This document shows, piece after piece, positions 12,691-22,438 of a stretch of 64,000 bases of DNA. Below the pieces are notes generated by a model. That model was not told the origin of the DNA and did not search any database. It saw nothing but the letters and a program-made list of their open reading frames with translations. The DNA is from Toxoplasma gondii ME49 (Eukaryota; Apicomplexa; Conoidasida; Eucoccidiorida; Sarcocystidae). The stretch lies in contig NC_031473.1 in assembly GCF_000006565.2 (NCBI RefSeq), forward strand, positions 868,001 through 932,000. Direction: 5' to 3'. Made by a program: the position numbers and the translations under genes. Each line of letters begins with the position of its first letter. The first letter of the stretch is position 1.

Positions 12691-13305
12691 GCTTTCCTAC
12701 ATTACTACAAAGCCGCGTTGTGTAGTGTTGCTCGTCACGCTAGGCAAGTGACCGTACCCTGCCATACTTCAAACGAGACACTGATGCGCTTAAATCGTCC
12801 GAAGGACTCATTGTCGGTACGGCAATGGCTGCGGTGTTACAGCGAAGTTCAGTTCTTTAGTTTGCAGTGCTAAGTGGCCGATTCTACACGGCCAAGTTGT
12901 CACGTTCGACTTAGGGGGGGCCCCACCAGCGACGGTCCGTACGATTTGAGGAAGCGTTATGAAACCCTCTTCACCTACTCTGCAAACATGTTTTATTGGG
13001 TGGTTAAACAGCATTCCTGTATAAAAGCTTGAAGTGAGACTAACAGTAGAAGAAGTACTTGATGACTATTTTCATCAAACCTGTCCTCATAAACGGTATC
13101 ACCATTGCTGGTATGGATTTGAACTTGGAGTGGGAAGCGTCCAAGTGTAGTCCCAGCATTTAGGTTGATACCGTCCGTTGAGATACATCCCCTTTCTGCA
13201 TCGATGGCTGATTTCACTCAGCACAGTTTGCCGAACCAGTGCCGGCGGCTTCAAGACATGCTATCATATCGCAGGAAGTGAGTGGTGCTACGTCGGTGGA
13301 ACCTG

Positions 13306-13539
13306 TTACTGTTGAGACGTGGTGCGAGCACACTTGAGCAAGTAAAACCTTGCATAACCGCACATGACAGCGTTCCACATAGATTCCACGGCTTTTAATT
13401 CTGGATATAAAGTAGTGTAGAAAGGCTTGAGAAATTTGCTTGTAGCCTCAATTATCTCTGCCGCTTTCTCCTGTGAGGATCGCTTCGTCACCAACTCCCG
13501 TATGCGCTTGTGGCTAACAGCCGCTCGGTGGACGCACAA
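13306..13539 (-). other. Coding-like fragment of unknown origin
   Basis: A 77-codon minus-strand frame encodes a helix-like basic stretch (RIRELVTKRSSQEKAAEII) followed by LYPELKAVESMWNAV. The second part loosely recalls the segment around the last acidic residue of DDE transposases (pattern SPxLNPIExxW), but the match is short and could be chance. It has no ATG of its own and no clear neighbouring exons. It may be a 5' exon of the MORN gene or a relic. Confidence 0.25.
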
Positions 13540-15159
13540 CCCGTAGCCGTGAAAAAACCTTCCATGGAAACCTACGTGTTCTACACTATGACGTCATTTC
13601 TCTGAAACTGATATATATCTGACAAAACGTGCCAGGCACAATACCTTCCCAGTTCTTTAGACCAAGCCCCGTCGACAACAGGCTCTTGCTGTAAGTGTAT
13701 ATATGAGCAGGAACCTGTGCTAAGCACGTAACGACCTTAACACCCACTCAGCACTGCCAGTGATGATTCAAATGTCCCTCCCCATACACTTGTTCGTGTT
13801 ACAATCCATGCATCTACCTCGCGAATTGTAAGAGACACAGATTCAGATAGGTCCTCGTCACTGCTTCAGTGGAAATGACAAATCGTTAGACAGAATTTCT
13901 GCCTCCAATATCCCTGTTTTGCCCTTGATGGCCAATAATGCCAGCGGAGTAGTAAGAAGTATCGCGCAAGTGCATATGGGTGTAGGGATAAACTTATACC
14001 TGCATCAGACACGAATGGCATCCGCTTAATTTATGGCCACAAAGGATGTACCCTGAAGCGTCTTCTCCAGGCCAAGTCTCTTTTTGCAGTTTGATGCATG
14101 AGCATTGTCACCGGAGCTGCCAGCTCCTTTCAGCTTCACGTCGGCAAGACGGACTGACAGCAGGCGGCGTATTGTTGCAGAGCTGCTTTGCAGCGCTCCA
14201 AGCAATTTTACTAAGAGCTTCCAGAGAGTAAACTGTCTGTTCGAGCACCCTGTCTGTATGACGCTTGACTGAACAAATGTCAAGGAGTCATACACCAGAA
14301 TATAAACCTAAGGGTACCCACAGTGATGTAGTGTATGAGACAATAAAGATGGCCCTCGAGTTATGCAAATAGTCCTTCACTGTAGGTCGCACATCGTTCT
14401 ATCATTCAGCTCTTTGACAGAGGCACGGAACGTCACCTTGTCAGACTCCTGATACGCCTCCAGAGAACTAAATTACTACGTCGTAGCAATGACAGGGAAC
14501 ACGCTATCCAGATACGGATCTCTTGGATCTTACCCTCCTGCCATCTTAACAACGGCCAGAGGTCCCCTCACTGTTCATCCTTCCCGATGCCATGTTCAAA
14601 GTTGTCGCTCTGTCTCTGAAAGTTAACCTTTCGGTCGCTACTTGAAGAAGAACCCACTGTCGCGTTCACGTTGAAGCATACAGCCACGAATGGTGCTCTT
14701 GGTGTGACTGCTGGAGCATCCCAGGAGGGTTCCGTTATCTGGCTTCTCAGCGAGCGGATCTACCGCCCCAGGAGAAGTCGCTCGCTTGGATAGCCACAAT
14801 AAATATCTCCGTAGGGGAAAAAGTGGTCCTGAGTTATGCTGCACTGCACAGAAGTTCGAATACCAGCCAGGACGGCATCAGACGAGGCGTATGCACAGCC
14901 TGCCTGAACCATGCATATACTGAACTGCAGCGTATTGTATGTATGACGATAACCTGATAAAGTCCTGTGTTATCGGCAATGGATAAGAAAAGAGCATCTG
15001 GTTTTTATCACGCGTTCAATCACATCAACAGGTTCCTGACTCACCAATGTAGAGAACTCAACACGACTGCACGTCCGCAACAAACACAAACACCAGCACA
15101 CCGCATGCGGTTTACATCGTTGGGTTCCCGATTGGTCTACATTACTGACTTCAACCCTT

Positions 15160-16386
15160 CTATTCGCTTGGTCTCTGGTAGCCCAGCCTGTGTAAACTCG
15201 GATATAGCATAGACGCAGGGGCGGGTGGAGCTGTCGGTTGTACTCGATAACCTCCATGAGACGTTCCGTACGTACCAGCCCATCTGTGTTCAGGTTCGGC
15301 GAACGGATACATGGGCGGAACGTACGGCGGCGGCGGCTCTCTGGGCATATCATCAGAAGTTGACACGTCTCCTTTTGAGCGCCCCTCTTCTCCAAAGTCT
15401 CCACTGTCCCCACCTCCGCCTCGGCGCATCCGCCTTCTCTCGAGAAAAGCGCGCACACGAGGCGTACCATATTTCAGCAGTGCCATCGTTAAGACGGCGA
15501 GAGCAGCCACTTTAAATAACCTCCACCACGTCCTCCGCAGCTTCGTGGTTTCGGAGGTCCCAGATTGTAGCATTCTTATGCCCCCTCTCACTACCGCCCT
15601 GTGCGACGTTTCCGTTCCCTGTGGTTGACTGTTTATAACATTTTCCTCCTGTGCCTCACCAGCAACAACAGAGGCGACATGGTCCTCCATGATCTTGAAC
15701 TCTCCCACGGCATCTTGCAGATAAAGAAGGAAAGGAGAGAAAGGATCCCGTTGTTTCGGCGGTACGACACTCACTAGATGTAAGTACAGCATGACCACTG
15801 CTTTTGTCACGGGGAGACTAGCGTCAACCGCCTCATGGAGACCATTGATGTCCAAAAGAGCAAGTGCAGACGCAACAGAACCAAGGAAACGGCTCAGAAC
15901 TTCTTGAACCTCAGGAGCGGACTTCAACAGATCTGTTATAAATCCTTCTTCATTTTTGGCTGCATCGAGACGCATTAGAATCTTCTTCACGCCGTTCGCC
16001 GTGCTCTGAAGGGATCGAGATAGCTGGGCCGCCAGCACATATTTTTGAACAAAACCTGCCACAGTTGGTATTTCCCGAGCACTAGTTAAACGTTCCAATG
16101 CAACATCGAGGGGTAAACGCCTAAGAACTCCAGAGAAGTATGACAAACCATCTCCTAGATAGCTTACGGGCACAATGAGCTGCTGAGGAGTTGGGGCAGT
16201 CTGGGGTTTCTGTGTGCCGAGGATGCCTTCCTGCTGCGGTTGATGTTGGACAGAATAGGAAATTGTCTGCTCCAAACTGGCAGCTGCAGCCACTGCTTCA
16301 CTCGTTAGAAGCAGAAACGAAAAATAGAAAAGCCAGCTACAACTCGACCACCCCGACGAGCGGTCCCCCCGCGCTATCGCCTGCAT
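15160..16386 (-). CDS. GRA14: Dense granule protein GRA14
   Basis: This is an intronless 408-residue secreted protein. Translation starts at ATG 16386 (A at -3). An in-frame GTG ten codons upstream is not used. Residues 10-36 form a signal peptide (hydrophobic core WLFYFSFLLL, AVAAAA cleavage region). A largely helical lumenal domain follows, then a transmembrane segment near 287-306 flanked by arginines, a glycine/arginine hinge, and a proline/tyrosine-rich tail. The tail holds three late-domain type motifs: PPPY (352-355), PTAP (384-387) and YPSL (395-398). Size, single TM and the PTAP plus YPxL tail match my memory of T. gondii GRA14. It is secreted into the parasitophorous vacuole, spans its membrane with the C terminus toward host cytosol, and recruits host ESCRT (TSG101, ALIX). 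The residues are seen here. The role is established knowledge for that protein. The promoter carries two WGAGACG elements. Confidence 0.88.
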   Translation of the reverse strand: MQAIARGDRSSGWSSCSWLFYFSFLLLTSEAVAAAASLEQTISYSVQHQPQQEGILGTQKPQTAPTPQQLIVPVSYLGDGLSYFSGVLRRLPLDVALERLTSAREIPTVAGFVQKYVLAAQLSRSLQSTANGVKKILMRLDAAKNEEGFITDLLKSAPEVQEVLSRFLGSVASALALLDINGLHEAVDASLPVTKAVVMLYLHLVSVVPPKQRDPFSPFLLYLQDAVGEFKIMEDHVASVVAGEAQEENVINSQPQGTETSHRAVVRGGIRMLQSGTSETTKLRRTWWRLFKVAALAVLTMALLKYGTPRVRAFLERRRMRRGGGGDSGDFGEEGRSKGDVSTSDDMPREPPPPYVPPMYPFAEPEHRWAGTYGTSHGGYRVQPTAPPAPASMLYPSLHRLGYQRPSE

Positions 16387-16560
16387 TTTGTGCTTAGCAG
16401 TGGGAACCTCCGGCACCTGCGACCTAGCACGAGAGCAAAAAGGTATTTCTTTATCAAAAAGAAATTGCCATTACATTCACCTCTGCTAGCACTGTACACG
16501 TATGCTGCTACAGAATAGCATATGTCTGAGTGACGCTTTCTCAGGCACCTGACCAGGAAA

Positions 16561-16567
16561 AGAGACG
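16561..16567 (+). promoter_or_regulatory. WGAGACG element (AGAGACG) upstream of GRA14
   Basis: AGAGACG lies about 175 bp upstream of the GRA14 ATG, in the orientation opposite to the gene. The heptanucleotide A/TGAGACG is a known T. gondii cis-element needed for expression of dense granule and SAG1 genes and acts in either orientation. Confidence 0.6.
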
Positions 16568-16587
16568 CGGCATCTCGCTCGTTAGCG

Positions 16588-16594
16588 CGTCTCA
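16588..16594 (-). promoter_or_regulatory. Second WGAGACG element (TGAGACG) upstream of GRA14
   Basis: On the minus strand this reads TGAGACG, about 200 bp before the GRA14 start and 20 bp from the first copy in inverted orientation. Two copies in this position are typical of tachyzoite-expressed dense granule promoters. Confidence 0.6.
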
Positions 16595-17769
16595 TGGCGA
16601 AACCGACCCAGACTTGCTAATTACCGAACTTGAGTCTGCTTCCCTACTCGTTTTTTTTCCTGGTTGTGCTGGCAGAATCTAATGCAGTATCAGAATGGAG
16701 CCCAGGAGACACATCTGAACGCGGCATCAAAGAACAAGACTTCCGTAATAATTAACTGGGTACACATGACGTAATGGTGCTGCCCTTCCTTGTCCCACCT
16801 ACATGTCGTCTGGTGTCCTTGTCTTGCACGCCACAGCAGAGATGCTGTCGCTGCATTATGCTCAGTTTCTTCTGACAACTTCCCAATGCGTTCACCCGCA
16901 GCATATTTGTGCACGTGTGAGAGAGAAAAAATAAAAGGTCTCGTGGAATGATATAGTCGATGCTCCTTGCATCTTCGGTGGACATTTGCATGATTAGCCA
17001 TTGTGCGTGAGTGTCAACCTTCAAGGAACAAGTTCCAGAAGAGAGGTACATGAACAATGATTGCGCCAAGCAAGCACATTGACAAGACAGAGAAGCTTAC
17101 GTACACGCTGCGAGCGGCACGTGTGTTCAGTGTGCGCTATAAACAGCTCTTGTGGTATCACGCACATGGTGGCTCGTTCAGCCGGTATTCCCTGTGACAG
17201 TGCTGGTGTCCGAGAGCGTCTAGTTTCATCCGGACTCCCTCGCGTCATTCCCCTTCCAGTACTTCGGGGGTTGCCTCCTTGCTGAACAACTAGCTTTGCC
17301 GGCCTCGTACAGTATAGGAACGGGTTGTGTGCGCACATTATTTCCGTGTATAACTCCGGAAACCAGGGCTAGAAAGTGGACTGAAGTTACAGATGACCTG
17401 AAATTGTAATTGATCTCAGCAAGCGCGTACGCTGATGCAGTATTGTGGATGTGTCAAAAAAGCTTATTTACTCCAAATGACAGTATTGTAGGTATTTCCG
17501 TTCTATTTGTATCTCTGTACGACTGGCGGTCCTGTGCGATTCAACACACCTGCTGTCACTAAAATAAGTTGTGCTGTTTGCGTCTTGGCCACCTCTGTAT
17601 AACCTTTGGAATGCACAAACCATTCGTGCCCACTTCGAAAAATGGAGCGGCCATGAAGCTGAGGCTACCACGTGTTCGCTAGAAGCCGTGTGTCTTGGAC
17701 GTCTATCCCACGTGCCAGTGGACGTGTCATCCTCATTCGTCACTGAAGCTTTAGAAAGTTGGAGATTAC
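16595..17769. other. Spacer upstream of GRA14
   Basis: No supported gene. It probably contains the distal GRA14 promoter and the 3' end of the minus-strand gene beginning near 18.7 kb. A 91-codon minus-strand frame (17468-17743) lies directly downstream of that gene's last assigned exon but shows no usable acceptor in phase. Confidence 0.35.
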
Positions 17770-18723
17770 CTTTTCAAAACGTGCCACTCGGTCCCATCGC
17801 CCAGCCACAGTGAAAGGTTCAAAGGAGACTGAGAGCGTGAGTGCACACTCTGGCGATAGTCGTAACAGTAATTCCTGTTCTGTCAACGCTGGCTGAATCG
17901 CAGAATGAAAGTGATAATGCTCCAGGAAGTGAACAGCAGAGTGTTTGACCTTTTGTCGCTGTAATTCCTTAATCTTGGCGACCCGGTCTTGTTCTATTTC
18001 AGTGCGGACTCGCCCAAGCAAGCTTCACCTGAGTAAATATTTCTCTGAAAATTATCATCACTAGATACAGGCTACGAGTGTCTACCAGCATTTGCTACTT
18101 CTATTCACTCACATTCCCACCGCCAGCAACTGTTGATGTAGAACCTCTCATATGCCGCGGTTCTGAACGTCAGGTAGACAAACTTCGTCGCCACAGGCTG
18201 TGGAATTCGCTGAAGCGAAGGACTCTCTTGTGTCGCCCCGAAAGCACTCAGCGAGTCCCGTAGTTCGCTGATGTCTGCCTGAAACATCGCGACCGAGCAG
18301 CTTGACTGGTCTCAATGGGAATAGCCCTGGTTGATCGGCTGTAGTCTACGGTCGTTTTCCGGTGTCAGCGGAACGAAAAGCTAGTCTTCATGAAGCTGCC
18401 TGCCTCTTCTGCAGATGACAGACCGTGTGTCGAAGTCATTGGTCCTGTAGGTATTTATATTAAAATTTCTGTGCATGTTATGTTGATGTCGCTTTGTAAG
18501 GGCGAGATTCCTGGGCCTTCTCCCGTTCGTTGACGGCTGCATTGTTATCAGACGACCCTACTCGTAACGTAAGAAGCCTCTTGGGTGTCCTCCACCATTC
18601 TAAGTTCACGTGTTGTTTCTCATGGACAAGTGGCACTGAACCGAACAGCGGAAGCGCTTCGCAACCGCGGCACGCAGGGTGCCAAAGGGTGTCGCGTCCA
18701 ACGCACAAATGGACTACGGCCAA
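17770..18723 (-). CDS. Unrecognised multi-exon protein, partial model
   Basis: Three minus-strand segments read as protein and join plausibly. The first ends at 18562 before gtaggg. The second is 18278 to about 18109 or 18113, after acceptor tgtttcag. The third is 18022-17770, ending at a clean AAG|gtaatc donor. The first-second junction is phase 0. For the second-third junction only the weaker gtgaat donor keeps the frame, so it is uncertain. The product contains an amphipathic charged helix (RTEIEQDRVAKIKELQRQK) and beta-like stretches such as TLSVSFEPFTV, but I recognise no family. Both ends are missing. It could be part of a longer gene running toward 19 kb. Confidence 0.4.
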
Positions 18724-19454
18724 CCAGGAGACTCGAACGCGGCCGTCCTACAAATGATCTGTTTCCCCAGTAGATGTGTCCGAATTGATGTCAAAGCTTT
18801 TTCTGCGGGTTGCGATATTTTCTCCCGCACACATAATGCCCCCTTTGCATGCGTGCAGCGAAGTCTCACGTAATTCCTGGCATGCCAGTGGCCGCATTTG
18901 TCCCCCAAGTCTCCCCGTATTTATATCGGCATGTGTAATCTATGTAGGCGTCCCATCTTTTTTTGGTTTCCACGGGACGCAGGAAACTGGTTTTAATTTT
19001 TCGATCGCCGTTTTTTTCCGCCACCAAACAAAAGATCAACCATTGCCTGAGCGTCACAGTGTGTTTCATGTTAACCGCGTTGCCGTGGTTTCAGTCGACT
19101 TAGACCAACTTGCGACGTCTCTCGTGTTTGTATACGAAACTCAGACGTCGAAAGAGTGCTTTACTCTATACTACCACTATATGAAATGTAAAACATATCG
19201 ATGTCGCCCCAGCTTGACGTCTTCCGGGTGCCCAGAGTGTCTTGATTTTCCTCAGGTCACCGGAGACCCGGCAGGACTCGCGATGTTCGATTGTCAGAGA
19301 CATCGACGCTGCTTGCCCAACCAGAGAAAAAAACGACTACCCCATTATCGATTTCCGTTCTTCATTTCACATGTTGAAGCACGGATCTCCGATCGCACAA
19401 CCGAGACGAAGTAGTCGAGTGAGATTGCCTCGGTACAGAGCCAGGCGGTATAAG
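18724..19454. other. Spacer between divergent genes
   Basis: Lies between the minus-strand gene at 17.8-18.7 kb and plus-strand PIG-H, so it should hold both promoters. A 212-codon plus frame (18776-19414) is rich in C, F and H and has no domain, so I do not call it. The frame of PIG-H exon 1 is open back to 19242, so transcription or translation could start earlier than shown. Confidence 0.35.
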
Positions 19455-22438
19455 ATGGACAGCACAAGATCCTCCATGTCAAATGAGGCCGGGCTGGGAC
19501 AAGCAGTGTCACATCAGTCTACGGTCTCGTCCTCCAAGAACCCTGTCTTTGGAGGTGAGTTCTTCTGCCTTGCCAATCCCAGTGCTACCGCAGCTGTGTT
19601 CAAGGCCTCTAGGTGCGCTCGGTGTTACGGGCCCCGCCTCTCTGAACAAGGTCCGTTTCCCCGAGAAGAAGCACGCTCTGTTCGGCATGTGCGGCCCCCA
19701 GGCAATCCATGTGGCGCAGACTCGCAGCCAAGATGTCGGCTGCCCAGAAGAGAAGCACCTCGCGGTTCGCGCGGCGATCCCGGATCTCCTTCAGGAGGGC
19801 AGAAGTCGGCGCCCGGCAAAAACGTCAGATCTAATTCCGATAGTTGGCCTGATTCCCGAAATCGCTTGCCTGACAGCCAACCCACCTCGGCCTCCGAGCG
19901 GGACACAGGTAGTCCTCCTCTCTACGGCTGCCTTTGTCCCCGGTCCAAGAGGCTGGGGCGGGCATCGGGACGTGCCCATTTCTACGCGAGTGAATGGCGC
20001 GGGGGTCGACGCGTTTTCCGGGCGTCTATTGAGCCGGTTGGAGCGCTCGGTAACAAGTCGTCAGCAACCCCGCGGAAGGGAATCCGCGTCTGTGGAATGG
20101 AACTAAGGCTAAACACTCCACATTGCCCACCTCCTGGATGTGCGCTACTCCTTGGAGTCTTGCTGCTGGCGGCAAGTCTTCTCGCGGTCCTATTTCCATC
20201 CGATCAGGTTCGTTTTTTCTCCACAAGTGTGTTGCAAGGCGTGCGAAAGGACTGACGGCGAAACTGTGCTACGGCGTCACGTAAAACGTATCGTGCAACC
20301 CTGGCAGCTCTTCAAATTTGGTTTCGATGTACACTTGTGGAAAGAAAGACGCTTTGGTCGTGTGAAGGTCTGTGTGAAGCTTTCTAGACAACACCTCTGT
20401 AGCGCACAAGCCGTACGCTGTCTGCTTCCCCTTGTCAGTGAATGTTTCACTGGATGGAGGTTGTCTCTCATTCACTCACGTGTTTGTGGTGGCTTTGGAG
20501 ATACTCCGGTCGCCAAAAGTTACCTTTGGGAAGACGAATGTTGAATCACTCAGTTCTGTGCAGTAACAGGACACAGCCGCGCGTCGAAGCTTCGCTGCTT
20601 CTCTGTGGGGAATGCATATGGGGAACGCAGAGCTGCTTCTGAAAAGTTGCTGGCGCCGTTTCACTTAGGCATGATGCTAAACAAGGCAGCGGGGAAGATA
20701 TAATGCATTTAAGTATATCAATCTTCAAGGCATGCTGCTTTTGGAAAGCTTCTGTGTGTTTCGGTCATCTTTCTGCAGCAGTGACGCTCACGAGCTTTCT
20801 GTATTCAGCTCAAGATCCGTGATTCGGTAAAGCAGGTGGGGTATCATGCGCTCACACGGATTGGCGTGCAAGTGCATCTTCTGGAGTCTTTCAGGTGTCG
20901 AGGCACATCGGGAAATTCTCCTTTCTGAATGCCATTTCCGCGACTGAGCTGCCGCAGTGCCTGAAGCTTGCTTTCAGCACGAGTCTCGGCCCTCATCCTG
21001 CCTGGCGTGCCGTTGCCAGCGCTGTCTTCCCACTTTGTGGGTTGGCTGCAGGTGTCGCCGTGGTGTTCTTTCTGTTTAGAAGACCGTACATCGTAGAACG
21101 TGAGTTACCTAGCGGCTAAGGCCGTGTCACCTCCCCTCTCCCTCCGGTTTATGAACGAAGAACGGCCTGTGTGTCACTTTGTTGCATGTGGGTGTACTCG
21201 CAATTCGTCGCTCCTAACATCGTCAGCGGGCACGCGTAGCTTAGGGCGAGAAACCCCAATACCGGAGTCTGAACAGATTGTTTAGTGCTCAGAGATGGTG
21301 TCGGATTCCAGCGTAGCCGTCGAAAGCGAGTCTAAGTCTCCCCTGCGCCACTAAGCGTCACAGGAATGGTAGATTAGGGAGTGCACCAAAAAAATATTTC
21401 AGATCCTCCTGCTATGTCGTAAAACAGTTTTTTGAATGGTCACTTCTTTTCTGTCGTTTCTACAGAGTCGCTTGAAATCGTCGCTAACTTCGGGGTGCAA
21501 CTGCAGCAGAAAACCCGCTGGGGCGGCATCAAACGCCAGTTCATCGATGCGTCCCAAGTCTCTGATGTCATTATCAACGAGGTGAGTGTCGGTGTCTCCG
21601 GTGTCCGCTGCGCTGCCATGGCAGCTGCAAAAAGCGTAGCTCGTCAAAACCTGCGTCATTGTTTATTGTCTACATTGCGTGCGCAAACTAAGTCTCTTGA
21701 AGTTTTGACGGTTGACGTGGTCGTGCAACCGGTGTCTGATGGTAATCGTGCAAAGGACAAGACTGATTGTAGCTGCTTCATGAGTGATTAGTGCAGCGGA
21801 AGCGGAGCTCGGTTGAAAGGGATGTAAAGGTGCTTCCCCGCCACAGAAGATAAGTTCCCGTCTGATGACCGCGTTGCTTGAATTTCATCGTGCCATTCCA
21901 CCCAAAGGGTTTCCAGGAGCAGTAACAAGGGGAGTTCGAATTGGTTTTAACTTTACAACCAGCAGCTCTTGCAGGAAACCAAAAGACATCTGCATCGTTG
22001 CGGCTCGTATCATTCCGATGCTGCTTCCAGGGATTCAGGGCATGTGACGTTGTATTCTATGTCGCTCTGCTTGTCAAGGATCAACCAAGTATGGTGGTAC
22101 CATTCCAAGTAGGTCGTATTCTGTGTGCGGCAGACGGTGGTGCACAGCACAAAGACATCAGGAGCCAACGGTAGCTGTAGTCAAATTCAAGAATGGAAAA
22201 ACAAAGATGGAGGTAGTTTCCAAACGAGGTAAAAAACACGTATTGACGTTTTCACAGGAAGCATTGTCATCGGATGCGTCGGCGCAACGTGCTCCCGGTA
22301 GACCGAACACGCTGCTTGTTCTGTTGTTTGTGTGTTTGCCTCGTGCAGCATTTCCCACTGCCGCTGGAGGAAAATCTGGTCATTTATGAAACCCTGCATC
22401 ATCTTTTGCATATCTCTAGCGGAGTTCGCCGTGCATAA
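19455..22438 (+). CDS. PIGH: GPI-GlcNAc transferase subunit PIG-H
   Basis: Exons 19455-20207, 20895-21099, 21466-21581, 22031-22108 and 22349-22438 join in phase. PIG-H is a non-catalytic subunit of the ER complex that transfers GlcNAc to phosphatidylinositol, the first step of GPI-anchor synthesis. Evidence: a two-helix membrane hairpin (GCALLLGVLLLAASLLAVLF, then PLCGLAAGVAVVFFLF), followed by the PIG-H domain with ESLxI-like QSLEIVANFGVQLQQ, then IDASQVSDVIINE, FYVALLVKD, MVVPFQ and the closing LEENLVIYETLHHLL. From ATG 20097 the protein is 199 residues, the normal family size. From ATG 19455 it is 413, with a 214-residue R/S/P/G-rich extension. I give the longer span because the frame stays open, but the shorter start is just as likely. 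The first donor (CAG|gttcgt) is non-consensus. GPI anchors carry the parasite's major surface antigens. Confidence 0.85.

Larger units (their letters stand above)
11134..15159. other. Gene-poor stretch with isolated coding-like fragments
   Basis: Between the MORN gene and GRA14, both on the minus strand, there is no complete gene I can support. Two minus-strand frames look coding: 12289-12690 (serine/threonine-rich, ATG near 12687) and 13306-13539 (described separately). Either may be a 5' exon of the MORN gene. The remainder is AT-balanced with short frames only. Confidence 0.4.

Noticed and set aside
19555..19593. 39-base in-frame intron in PIG-H exon 1 (gtgagt...accgcag)
   Set aside because: Too short for a spliceosomal intron in this organism and reading through keeps the frame.
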